Origin: Adiantum capillus-veneris
Lineage: Eukaryota; Streptophyta; Polypodiopsida; Polypodiales; Pteridaceae
Length of the DNA stretch: 60,000 bases
Assembly: GCA_014529385.2 (NCBI GenBank)
Contig: CM043950.1
Location: forward strand, 153,008,445 to 153,068,444
Reading direction: 5' to 3'
A model generated the notes under the pieces. That model worked only from the letters and a program-made list of their open reading frames with translations. It had not been told where the DNA came from and searched no databases. The position numbers were made by a program, and so were the translations under genes. Numbering within the stretch: the first letter of the stretch is position 1; each line of letters starts with the position of its first letter. Below are positions 20,437 to 34,606 of this stretch, one piece after another.

Positions 20437-20512
20437 TACATCACTTCTCTACATCTCTTGTATATTATCTTGTATAGTAGCTTCTCTCACACTTCAAGTA
20501 CCACATTGGACT

Positions 20513-20525
20513 TTAAGTGGGAGGT
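20513..20525 (+). promoter_or_regulatory. Copia polypurine tract
   Basis: TTTAAGTGGGAGGT directly before the LTR start TGTTGGGG, the standard plant copia arrangement. Confidence 0.8.
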
Positions 20526-20727
20526 TGTTGGGGTATAAAGCCCAATGTGGTTGCCTAGGTAAGTGGGCGGGCCGCCAGGTATGTACACATATTCTTTTTT
20601 AAAAACCTAATAAGAACTCACTATGCTCTACACATTACAGTAGAGCAAGTTCACCATATCGTCGTACTCTTCTTCTCGCACTCTCTCTCGCGTCGCACTT
20701 CCGCTCGTACTCCTTCATAAAGAACAC
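20526..20727 (+). repeat. Copia 3' LTR, truncated
   Basis: Begins TGTTGGGGTATAAAGCCC. The expected terminal CAACA is not reached before LINE A sequence starts at about 20728. Confidence 0.75.
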
Positions 20728-20748
20728 ACTGAATATGGTAGACATCTC

Positions 20749-23653
20749 ATGGAGATGGCAACTACACATGGTTTGGCCATACTTAATGGTCTAGAGAATT
20801 TCCCTTTATCTGGGGGATTCACATGCTTCCCGCACAGGCATGGGGCCAGCACAGTGGATTATGTCATGACTTCACCAAGCTTTCTCTCTAGTATCAAGGA
20901 CTTTAAGGTGGGACCCAAACCAGTTGGGATTGCAGTGGATCATGCTCTCTTGACCTTATCAATCTCCTTCCAATACAATGCCTCTCAAGTACCAAGGAAG
21001 AAGACACACAAGATATACTTTCACACCAGAGACTGATTCAGTCTATGTGGCAAAGATCTATAATCGGATGTGGGCAGCCGAGCCAGTATATACTATAGAG
21101 GAGATTACTTCTCAGTTAACAGAGATACTACATGGAGCAGCACAAGAGGCATACCCACATACTCAACCTGATCCGAAGAGAGGATCTGGGAACATGCCTC
21201 AGAACAGTTGGTATGACGAGGAATGCAGAGAGACGAGAACCCAGGTACAGAAAGAGCTTACACTTGGGATCATCACATATACGCAGTCTCGGATTGCTCT
21301 TCGGCATATAGTACGTCGCAAGAAAAGGGCATTTTTAGCCAAACTGGAGAAGGATTTATATCAGCTCTTCTTGAGTCAGGACTCACATGAGGCCTGGCGC
21401 TTATTTCACGAGCACTCACCGCCTCCGACGATTACTTCTCCTGAGATTTGGGGTCAATATGTAACATCATTATATATGGTATCTGGACAGCCTCCACTCC
21501 CAGATCCGCTAGAGCCATGCCCTGCTACTATTACTTTCTTTACTACGGAAATGGTGGAAAAAGCCATTGATAAGATAAAGACAAGAAGAGCATATGATCA
21601 TGAGGGTCTAGTAGCAGAACATTTGATCCATGCAAGGGATCTACTTTCAGAAGTCCTTGCTCGTCTATTTAATTGGGTCATGTGTGAAGGATTACCTGAA
21701 TCTTGGAAAATATCTACTATCGTACCTATTTTCAAGTCAAGGGATCCTATGATACCCGGGAACTACCGTACCATTATGGTGGGTCACTCATTGACCCGAC
21801 TGTACGCATCCATTCTGGAACAAAAACTGAGTAGATGGGTAGAGAATGAGGGCATAAGGGCAACAGGACAAGCTGGATTCAGGAGGGGTTATTCCACTCT
21901 AGATCATATTCTTACGCTCAGAGCCATTATTGAGGAAGGCAAAGCAAGCGGGAGAAGGATGTATTGTTGCTTTGTGGATTTTCGGAAAGCTTTTGATACA
22001 GTACCAAGGGCCAGATTGATGCGCAGGATGCAAGAGTTAGCGGTCCCCAAAGAGATTATCTGGGGGATCATGGCCTTATATGGGTCAGTAACTAGTTATG
22101 TATGTACTCCATAAGGGGATTCCAACATTGTTCATTCCACCGTTGGAGTAAAGCAGGGATGCCCATTGTCCCCTACTTTATTTGGTATGTATATAGATGA
22201 GGTATCAGATTACATTGATAGAGAGGGTGACAGAGGTGCTCAACTTGCAGGGTCATGGATCCCTTTGTTGTTGTATGCAGATGATATTGTATTGATAGCA
22301 GAATCACCACATGGAATGCAGAGGCAGTTAGATGCATTACATAAATTCGCGGAGGACAGCGGACTGTCGGTGAATTTGGGTAAAACCAAAGTTATGGTGT
22401 TTAACACCACACCGCAGTGGGTTAGGAGGTCGGCACCTACATTTGCATATGGCCAGGATACAGTAGAGTACACAGATGCATACACATACCTTGGTGTGGT
22501 ATTTGCAGGACCGAAGTTTACTCTTAAGAAAGCAGCAGAGGCTAGATTGTCCAGAGCCTCTGAGGCCTTGGGAGGGTTGGAGAGGATGTGTTCACAAGTG
22601 CAATTTCAGGAACCACGAACAAAACTTTGGCTCTTTGATACTGTGGTGGCTTCGGCTATGTTTTATGGGGTCCAGATTTGGGGACCATCTTTGGATCAGG
22701 ATAATTGGAAGCCAATGGAGAGACCTTTGGTATCTATGATTTCCCGAATGATTAGAGCCAAGGCATCCGTACCATGCGCGATTATCCGAGCGGAACTAGT
22801 TGCCCCTCCGATAGAAATTGAAGCTCTTACCAGATCAGTGTCCTTTATACATGGTTTGTGGGATACAAATAATTGCCGCTATACTAGATTGGCCCTCGAA
22901 TCCTCTCGACAGTTAGCAATGAAAGGGGATACATCATGCTGGTATGCGCAACTATCTTCGTGGTTTCAGAGACACGGGTTCAGTATGGAAAGATTACCCC
23001 CCTACCAACACTCTCTTGAGGCTCCATCACTGGCAATTACACGAACGGAGATTAATAAAATCATCCGTCAGGATCTTATACAGTTGGATACTAAGAGGAC
23101 ATGGGTAGACCCTACACAAGAATTGGGCACGAAGATGGCCGACTACAAAGAAAACTTCCTACAGCTATCTGAAGATGGATTTGTGACTCGCCCGAGCTAC
23201 ATGGATACCCACCTGTCTCATGGTTTGAGATGTGCTATTGGTCAGATTCGTACATCCTCACACCAGCTAGAAATTGAATTTGGCAGATTTAGGGGAATCC
23301 CACCTGAGAGCAGAATTTGCAAATTATGCGGAATGGAGCCGGAGACAAAATTACACTACATATGCCATTGCGCCGTATACTGTGAGATACGTGGGTGTTT
23401 CCATTGCCTATTTAAAGAAGGCTTTGGACCTCTAGATAGAGTCATGCAATACCAAGATCAAAGATGCTTAGGCTTGTACCTACTGGAAATACATCGGCAC
23501 AGCGATAATCTAATGAGAAGACAGAGCACTACAGCCTCAGAGGCAGATCACAGATTTCTTCGGATTGAGAGAAGCAAGAGGGGAAGGAGAAGCAAGAGAC
23601 CAGCAGCCAGCACAAAGGAGTACCCACATCCATACCAAAGGCACCCTCATTGA
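20749..23653 (+). pseudogene. LINE A ORF2: endonuclease end, reverse transcriptase, zinc region
   Basis: The end of the APE-type endonuclease is in one frame (20749-21036; STVDYVM and AVDHALLTL). The rest is in a second frame from 20978 to TGA 23651-23653 with a single stop (TAA 22112-22114, where LINE B has Glu). RT landmarks: AGFRRGYSTLDHI, CFVDFRKAFDTVPR, GVKQGCPLSPTLFG and the catalytic YADD at about 22275. The C-terminal Cys/His module is CKLCGMEPETKLHYICHCAVY (about 23318-23380). ORF2 nicks the target and copies the RNA into it. Broken by 5' truncation, one frameshift and one stop; otherwise well kept. Confidence 0.9.
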
Positions 23654-23956
23654 CAGGGGGATTGAGCTTAGGAAATTGAGACGACCACGACCGAGATGCA
23701 GAAGCACACTTCACCGGAGGAGACTACAACAAAGGATTAGAAGCATTCTAGCCAGACACCCAAAATGCTCCTAAGAAGTTTATTTAATACTTTGTATTTA
23801 GTTCACATTTATTTTCACACTTTCACACTTTTCACACTTAGTACTTAAGTACTAAGGTACCCAGACTTTGTAACAGATTCACCACTTTTGTATCAGTTTG
23901 GTCTCATAGGTCATTCTGACCTTTTTGAAGACGTTAATATAACACTTCATTTCATT

Positions 23957-26829
<2,873 letters not shown>

Positions 26830-27027
26830 TTCAGCTATCCCAGCAAGCCGCCCATTTTGCTTTTGCTTAGTTCACATCGACCAGTCTAGGACCCCATAGT
26901 ATATATCTTTGTTTTGTATTGTTGTTATTTTGTTACTCTGACTTTGTATCAGATCCACCACATTGTAACTTTCTGGTCTCATAGGTCACTTTGGCCTTTT
27001 GAAGACATTAATATAACATTTCATTTC

Positions 27028-27030
<3 letters not shown>

Positions 27031-27112
<82 letters not shown>
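27031..27112 (+). repeat. (TC)41 microsatellite, LINE B tail
   Basis: Uninterrupted TC run; LINE C begins at 27113 with no intervening sequence. Confidence 0.97.
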
Positions 27113-27114
<2 letters not shown>

Positions 27115-30053
27115 GACACCTCCAATGCTTGAACATAATGTGATACTAGATCCCACATGGGAGAGATGTTCGAAAGATCTCATTACAAACCCACAAGGTA
27201 TTGCATTGCTCAGTATGATGACATCCTTACAACTAATCGCCGTCGATGGAACAAGTAAGTTTGAAAAATCGGGAGAATGCACATGCTACACGGCCAACAA
27301 AGGCATGACTGTTATTGATTATGTATTGATTGCATATGAGGCATCCCATATTGTAAGTAATTTTATAATTGGGAAGAGGTCACCCAATTCGGACCAGACT
27401 CCAATCCATGTATGGCTACAAGTTCCCACTCAAAAAGCACAAAAACAGCCCCATGCCCGATCATGGACATACAAAATGCAAGTGGACAAGAAAAGAATGT
27501 ATGCAGAACATCTAGACAATGCACTTGCTCATGTACCCATGCCATCACACATTGAACAAACATGGCCAATTTTCAAACAAGCTCTATGTGACGCCGTGGA
27601 ACAAACAATGGGAAAAACGCATCGGCGAGGAAATCATGTTAAAGGGCTACCGCATAACCCATGGTTTGATGAAGAGTGCAAGTATGTAAAAAAACAATTG
27701 CGAGCACTGTCAACGATGAACACGGAATGGGAAACTCTATCAAAAGACTACACAAATCTCAAGAGGCGAAAAAGAAGAAACTATGAACTACGCACGGAGA
27801 CACAAGCCATAGCCAACTTCAAGAAAATCCCAAAAAGGAATGGCTGAAAATAAAAGGACAAAGACATGACATTATGGGGGACATAAGCTCAGATGACATG
27901 TACATGTATGTGGAACAACTATATGTGCATAATAATGCGGAAGAAATGCCACACATGCAAACCGATCTCCATGCCCAAGACCACTTTGATTTCGAAATGG
28001 TTAAAAAAGGCATACAGAAACTTGCAAATGGGAAAGCTCCGGACATACTATACTTGAACTCAGAAATGCTAAAATGGTCACGTATGAGAGCCAGAGAGTG
28101 GATACATAGAATGCTAAACCAAGCCATTGTTCAAGGGCTACCCGAGGATTGGCAAAAGAACTAGATCAAAGCACTTTACAAAAAAGGGGATGTAAATCAG
28201 CCTACCGACTATTGTACCATTATGGTAAGATCTTGCATGGCAAAGCTTTTGGGAAGCATCTTAGAACAAAGCATAAGCACATGGGCGGAGACAAATGGAA
28301 AACGAGCAAAAGAACAAGCAGGTTTCCGACCAAAACATAGCACCATTGATCACCTTGTTTCACTCAGGGTATTAATGGAAGAGAGTTGGCTAAAGGGCAA
28401 ACCATTATACTGTTGCTTTGTAGATTTCACCAAAGCCTTTGACATGGTCCCGAGAATGGGTATATGGAAAAGGATGGAATGCATAAAAGTACCGATGCAT
28501 CTCAGGAGTGCGGTAGCACGTCTCTATGATAGAGTCATATGTCAACTAAAAACGCACGAAGGGCTGTCCAAAGCTTTCTCGAGCAACATGGGGGTCAAAC
28601 AAGGATGCCCTCTCTCCCCTACTCTTTTTGGATTGTGCATTGATCAAATAGAAAGCTTCCTCCCTCAACTAGAAGGGGATGAACCAGCCATCGGGATGCT
28701 TACACTTCTCATGCTCATCTATGCAGACGATGTGGCTCTTTTCGCCCATGACATTATAGCTCTACAGAAATTGGTCGATGCGTGACATGCTTTTTGTGAA
28801 AATGTGGGTCTATCAATCAATGTAGACAAAACAAAGTTCATGATTGTAAAGACTCGTAAGATGGATATCCACGCCCCCCTCATGTATCAAGGGAAACAAA
28901 TTGAGAAAGTTGACAGTTTCAAGTACTTGGGGATTGACATCCTGTGCAACTATGCTTGGGGACAATGCGCACATAATAGAATTGACATCGGCCATGCCAA
29001 GTACTATCAATTTGAAACATGTGCACACAAAGGAGCATAAAAAGATGGGAGATAAAAGCGACCATTTTTGAGACATGCGTGGTGCAAGCCATCCTCTACG
29101 GAGTGGAAATCTAGGGAGCCAGCATTTCAGCCCACACATAGAATGAAATTGAAAAAATTCAGAAAAAGTTTCTATGTCGACACATGGGGGTCAAAAAGAC
29201 GACACCATACTCCGTGCTACTCTTGGAGACAGGCAAGAGACCACTAGAAATGAAAGCATTGCAAAAAATGTACACGTATATCATGAAGGTCAAAGCGATG
29301 CCTACTACTCGAATCCCCCGCATTGCATGGGAAACGGGATGTGCGCCACAAAAGACAAAGAAAAGCAAATTTCTGTCATCGAGCCTCATACAGGACATTA
29401 AGAAATGGTTCGCTAAATGGAATATAGAGGCATATGTGGACATGCTTATTGAGTAGGGCAAGGAGGGAGAACACATGCTGAATTTTGACATTGCATTACT
29501 AAATAGCCTCCACACCAAGTGGAAGACAACGCAACACCGCTCGAAATTTGAATACTATTGCAAGCATGTCAACACAAAGTATTGGGAAGGCTATAGCACA
29601 AACCCAATGGAAGCCCAGGCCCACATACGAACACCCATGCCCCACATGGCACGAAGAGCCATCTCTTTGATGCGCACAAGGTCACATATGCTCAAAATAG
29701 AAACAGAGGGCTGGCTGAAAATTGATGCTTCTAAACGGATATGCACATCATGTACAATGCAAGCTCCCGAAGATGAAGCACATGTGACATTGGATTGCCC
29801 AGAATACGCTCACATCCGGGCTAATTTTCAACCACTTCTAAGCGGTTGTTCTACCTTTGCGGACCTATTATCCAAGACAGACCCCTCCCCTACAGCTCTC
29901 GGAACATACCTCACCCACATACTTGAGCATCAAAAGACACTCATAGGAACACAAAAAGAGAATAACACACACCACACCATACACCCCCGTGAGGGGAGAC
30001 TATGTATCACTTTGAGGTCCCATGGGTCATTTCTAGCCCACCGCACACGTTAA
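27113..30053 (+). pseudogene. LINE C ORF2: endonuclease end, RT, zinc region
   Basis: Endonuclease end and linker in one frame (27113-27847; TVIDYVLIAYEAS). A one-base slip in an A-rich run at about 27835 moves to the frame that carries RT: KALYKKGDV, EQAGFRPKHSTIDHLVSL, CFVDFTKAFDMVPR, GVKQGCPLSPTLFG, YADD at about 28720. Stops at 28162-28164 (TAG) and 28783 (TGA) break it, and another shift at about 29000 leads to the C-terminal part with CTSCTMQAPEDEAHVTLDC (about 29740-29800), ending TAA 30051-30053. Broken in several places but every module is recognisable. Confidence 0.87.
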
Positions 30054-30061
30054 TACCAAAT

Positions 30062-30066
<5 letters not shown>

Positions 30067-30150
<84 letters not shown>

Positions 30151-30153
30151 CAC
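30067..30153 (+). repeat. (CT)n(CA)n microsatellite between LINE C and LINE D1
   Basis: (CT)26 to about 30118, then CA with one CG interruption to about 30153. It is the tail of LINE C and also abuts the 3' end of minus-strand LINE D1. Confidence 0.95.
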
Positions 30154-30236
30154 TTTTCTTGTAAATCTTCTTTGATTAATTTACAAGTGGGAAACCTCAA
30201 AGCGAGGAAAACCCACGAAAAGAAAGGGATACAAAG

Positions 30237-32848
30237 CCAGATTCCAGTCAGAGAAGCGAGAATCTTCATCCAGAGGAGGAATGGGCGAATGAGCAGTAAG
30301 CATGTTTTGAATCTCCCTCCAGACACGAGAATAGTGAAGACCCAACCGAAAGTAGGAGACGGCATCAGCGAAAGAAAGAACATAACCCGAGTCATCAACC
30401 ACCTAATGCACCTAACGGACTCATTTTTCGGAAAGAAAATACGCTTGGCGAGGAGACCGTTGAACCAAAGTCGAAGCAAAAATCCTGCTCCAATGCAGAC
30501 TCTCCAAGGCGAAAGAGTTACCCCCAGAGGATTGTCGACCATCCCAAGCCAAATGCGAAGTGACAACCTTCCAATCAACAATTAGAGAAGAAATAAAGGG
30601 ACATCCACGAATGTGTCCTTCAAGCTTCCCAAAAACAACATCCCAATAAGTCAGTTTCCAATGACCAAAAGAAGGGGTGACAATGTGCGCACATAAATGT
30701 GTGACCATGAGAGCCCAGGGTTACTACTGCTCCACCAAAACTGGCAACAACATAGCTTTTCGAGCCAGAAGATGACGTCTCAAGTCCAAAATATTCAACC
30801 CTCCAAGCCACTTGGGAGAACACAGCTTGTCCATAGATAGAAGCCAAATGCCCCTCTTGGTAGACGAGGTCCTCCAAAAATGTTCTAAAATATTGGATAT
30901 GAGAGACCGCAAGCGCAACCGAGGCCGGATAACAAAGGCAAGTAAAACTGCACATAAGCCACAAGGATGCATTAGACAATCCTAAGACGCACATGAAATG
31001 GCCACGTGGACAATTTCCAATAATTCAACTTGGAATGTAGACGTTGGAGCACCCAATCCATTTTCTTCATAGCCGATACATTCCAACCCAGCGGATAACC
31101 CAAATGGCGAACTAGAACATGGGGAGGAACAATCTCCCCAGGCCACAATATCTTATGCCAGTCACACTCTTTCAGAGGCAATAGCTTGGATTTGCAAAAG
31201 TTAACTTTGAGACTTGCTGCCAATCCAAACAAGTAAACAGTATGCATAATCTGTTGTACATCAGCATAGTTATTACGAGGCATGAACAAAGAGTCATCCG
31301 CATAAGCCTGACCAGCAAACTGTCGACCAGAAGGTAAAGTAAGGCCATGTAGCCTACCAGTGGAGGTCAAGGAATCCAAATACATAAATAAGGGATGAGT
31401 AGCGATCGCATAAAGCAAAGCACTCAGAGCGCAGCCCTGCCTTACCGACCGTCCCAAAGGCCAAGATTCTGTGAGAGAACCATCCAGCAAGCCTGCAAAA
31501 GTATTGTATGCATACAAGAAAAGCATGACAGAGGATAGCCTAGGCCCAAAGCCCAAATGTCCCATGATATCCGCAATGTAATCCCAAAGAACAGTATCAA
31601 ATGCCTTTTCAATATCAACCTGCATGACTAATACATCCTATCAAGTATATTTTGCATATTCCATACAAATAATGACATTTGCGAGGTTATCAATAATTTG
31701 ACGTCACGGAATGAAGCCGTATTGAGATTGATGCAAGCCTTCATGCAGAAAGCATTTGAGTCGTTAACAAGCATTTTTGCCATTAATTTATATACCACAG
31801 GCATAAGTGTAATAGGCCGCCAATATGAAAATTCTTCACACAATGCATGCTTAGGGATCAGCTTGAGCAAACCTTCTTTCAAAGAGGAGGGTAATTCTTG
31901 TTGTTCCCAAGCTGTATTCATCATGAACAATAGAGGCAACTTCAAAGAATCCCAGAAAGACAAGAAGAATTCCACAGAGAGACCATCCCAACCAGGAGCT
32001 CTCCATCGACCCAAATCAAGCAAGCTGGCATACAATTCCGACTCAGTGAAAACAGCTTCCAAGTCTAGAGCATGCCGCATCGAGAGAATGGAAGTAACAT
32101 GCGATAGAAACATGTGACGCGCTTGGCGAGCTTCTCTCGTGGGAGAAGAAGGGGCCTCAAAAATCTTGCCATAATGAGAGTGTAGGGCTACTGCTAGCTC
32201 TCGAAAAGTGGAGGTCCACTCCCCTGACGGTAATTTAACTCTCCGTATAGCTTGAGACTGCCTCGAATGATGCAAATGCTGAAAGAATTGTTTAGAAACA
32301 CATCCTTTATCTGCAAAAGCCTGTTGACGAGCTCAAGTCTGCCATTTGGCCAATTTCCTCTCATCATTCTGCCTTAATATTGCGCGAGCAGAAAACAACT
32401 CAGTCATTTGAGCGTCAGTAAGAGAAGAATGATTAGCCAAGTGCATTACTCGGCTACAAGCATCCTTTGCCTGGTTAACCTGTTCCCTTAATTGTGACAA
32501 ATAATCCCTGCCATAATCCTGTATAACTGATTGAACACGCATAACAAAACAAAACCATGCTATGTCCATGTCAACATACATCTAGGAGAGCAAAGGCGGG
32601 ATGATATTCACAATCATAGTGCGAAAAGGCTCTTGCTTGAGATAAGCATTATTGACATGCAGAAGTCTTTTCTTGGATAGGCGATCATTGACATCAAAAG
32701 AGCCAAAACGAAGTTTCAAGCATACGGGAAAATGATCCGAGAGACGCATAGCATAATCAATCCTCATCTCGTATACAAAGTCATCATATTGTTGCATGTG
32801 AAAAAAAAAACCAGCGATCCAACCGAGCACGATACATGGATTGAGCAT
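30237..32848 (-). pseudogene. LINE D1 ORF2: reverse transcriptase
   Basis: Minus-strand RT of a plant L1: RWRAPGWDGLSVEFF, LLKLIPKHALCEEFSYWRPI (frame 31628-32275), MQVDIEKAFDTVLWDYI, SVRQGCALSALLYAI and catalytic YADDSLF (frame 30972-31625, about 31300). The upstream segment (32333-32848) links it to the endonuclease. Several frameshifts and stops are present, and the C-terminal zf-RVT region seen in D2 at 34607-35008 is deleted. It is therefore inactive. Confidence 0.85.
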
Positions 32849-34344
32849 TGTGCTAAAAAGTAACCTGGATCAGTCGCATGCAAAAAGGGCCACAAATCAA
32901 GCCTATTACAGGTCGACATAAATTGATCCCATGATTGCCGTTCCAATTGAAGCATGTGAGAATGGCCAGTAGTATTATCCGCAAGGTTTGGTGCATTATT
33001 AAAATCCCCGTAGAGAAAGGCATTGGAACGCCAACAATAAGAAGAGATAGCACTCCACAACCGTGCTCTATCTGCAGAAGCTGTGTATGCATATAATCCT
33101 CTAAATTCGAAAACTTCTCCATTAACAATACATTGGATGACCATCCATCTCCCAGCTGGGTCATTAAAGACCAAGGTCGGGAAGAGTTCATGTCGGACAA
33201 GCATAAGCACTCGAGAATGGCCAGCTGATCCTGCATAAGCTATCCAGTAGTCCGCAAAGTAAGAAGTCTGTCCTTGCGATGAAGAAGCTTCTCCAATAAC
33301 AACCTCCTTGTAAGAACGAACAACCTTGTCCCAAGGAGAAGATGCCGGAACACGAGCTGTAGCAACTTTGGCGGGTTTCTTGGGCACTATCCAAGTTTGA
33401 GAGGTCGAAATCTGTTCTTTTCCCTTGTCTTTAATATTTGGAGAAGCAGAAAGAGCAGACAATTGTACTTGTTTCCCCTTGCCTTTAATCGCCCCAGCTG
33501 AGGGGGAGGAGGTTGAAACTCCTTTAGTTTGAACCTCAGTAGAAGGTTTCGGAGGCGAGCGAGGTTGAGGGGCAGGGACGGCTGAAGTAGGTGGTTGCAG
33601 ATGTGGTTCCGGACATTCGGACTGCATATGACCAAATTTGCCACAGCGGAAGCAAGAATTTGCAAACTTGCCCCATTTAAGCTTAAATGGGCGCTTTCCA
33701 ACCACTGTATCCCCAGAATCGATCGAAATACATGCTGGTGTGGGGATATCCGTGTCCCACAAAATACAAAAACGGTTTGTGTTTGCCTCCAGCTTGGGAG
33801 GGCAAATGACTTTGCCTAGCTGAGCAGCCAACAAAGGAAGAAAATGACGCCAAGTGCGAGGAAAGTCGACCACCTCAACCCAGAGGGGACACTTGTGACG
33901 AATGAGACTTTGATAGTCCTTGGTAAGAGCCCAGGGCAGCACATGAGTCATCTGCGTATTGAAGAAAAGAGGAGACATTTCAAGCAAAGCATCCTGAGCA
34001 TCCATGTCAGCCAGCAAGACTTCGTAGAACCCTCACGCGCCAAAGTAAACCCCTCGGACTGCTTGCCGTTTGAGTAGGAAATCAACCCATTGGCCTACAT
34101 TCTGAGCCGTAGGCATTCTACCCGGGAAAAAAAGAATCACAGTGTTAAGTGCATATTGAGCAACAGGATCCATGAGCTCCTGTATAGGGATGCGCACTTC
34201 CATAACAGGAGCGGATCCTTCCCAGGCTTGACGTGCATCCTTGAAGTCCTCATGCAAACATTCTTTGATAAGACTCAAAGCATCCATCTCCGAAGTTTCC
34301 ATGGCTTTTCGACGCTTATATATACACTGATCAGTCGAATCCAT
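32764..34344 (-). pseudogene. LINE D1 ORF1 fused in frame to the endonuclease
   Basis: One frame from ATG 34344, broken once by TGA 34033-34035. It encodes the ORF1 RNA-binding protein (DUF4283-like N-terminal part, then knuckle CFRCGKFGHMQSEC at about 33600-33660 and a Pro/Lys-rich tail). At about 33278 it runs directly into the ORF2 endonuclease (YFADYWIAYAGSAG, then FLYGDFNNAPNLADNT, the GDFN motif). In D2 the two are separate ORFs. ORF1 coats LINE RNA and the endonuclease nicks DNA; the fusion is the product of a deletion and its function is unknown. Confidence 0.85.
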
Positions 34345-34606
34345 GTGAAGCTCTCACACACACACTCTCTTCTTTTTTTGGGAGTTTTTGATATATGACT
34401 GCTATATACACAAGTAGACACACACACCGACTAGCTATACAAAAAGACACACCCCTCTCTCGCACACAAGACGACAGAAGGACCGCGTGCAAGCGAAATC
34501 AAACTTCCACCCCCGACGCGCTGTGAAGGGCCTGTACAGGGTAGATGTTGTGCAGAACAGAGTCGCGCGACATACGAGGCCGAAGGATTCACCGCACACC
34601 CAAATC

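Larger units (their letters stand above)
17281..20727 (+). mobile_element. Ty1/copia element, 5' truncated
   Basis: Contains a nearly complete copia pol (17341-20436), a polypurine tract and the beginning of a 3' LTR (from 20526), which is cut at about 20728 by LINE A. No 5' LTR, primer-binding site or full gag is seen. Domain order protease-integrase-RT-RNase H (integrase before RT) is diagnostic for Ty1/copia. Confidence 0.92.
27113..30153 (+). mobile_element. LINE C, divergent family, (CT)n(CA)n tail
   Basis: A more distant LINE than A/B. It starts exactly at the end of LINE B's (TC)n tract inside its own endonuclease domain and ends in (CT)26 then an imperfect (CA)n. Its last 60 bases keep the hairpin element seen in A/B (GGTCCCATGGGTCATTTC, then CGTTAATA). 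Confidence 0.88.
30154..34606 (-). mobile_element. L1-type LINE D1, minus strand
   Basis: Read right to left: a 5' UTR of about 260 bp (34345-34606), ORF1, ORF2 and a short 3' UTR (30154-30236) that meets the LINE C tail. It is a close duplicate of D2 to its right, with small indels. Compared with D2 it has lost about 290 bp between ORF1 and ORF2, about 70 bp within ORF1, and the zinc-binding end of ORF2. Confidence 0.88.
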
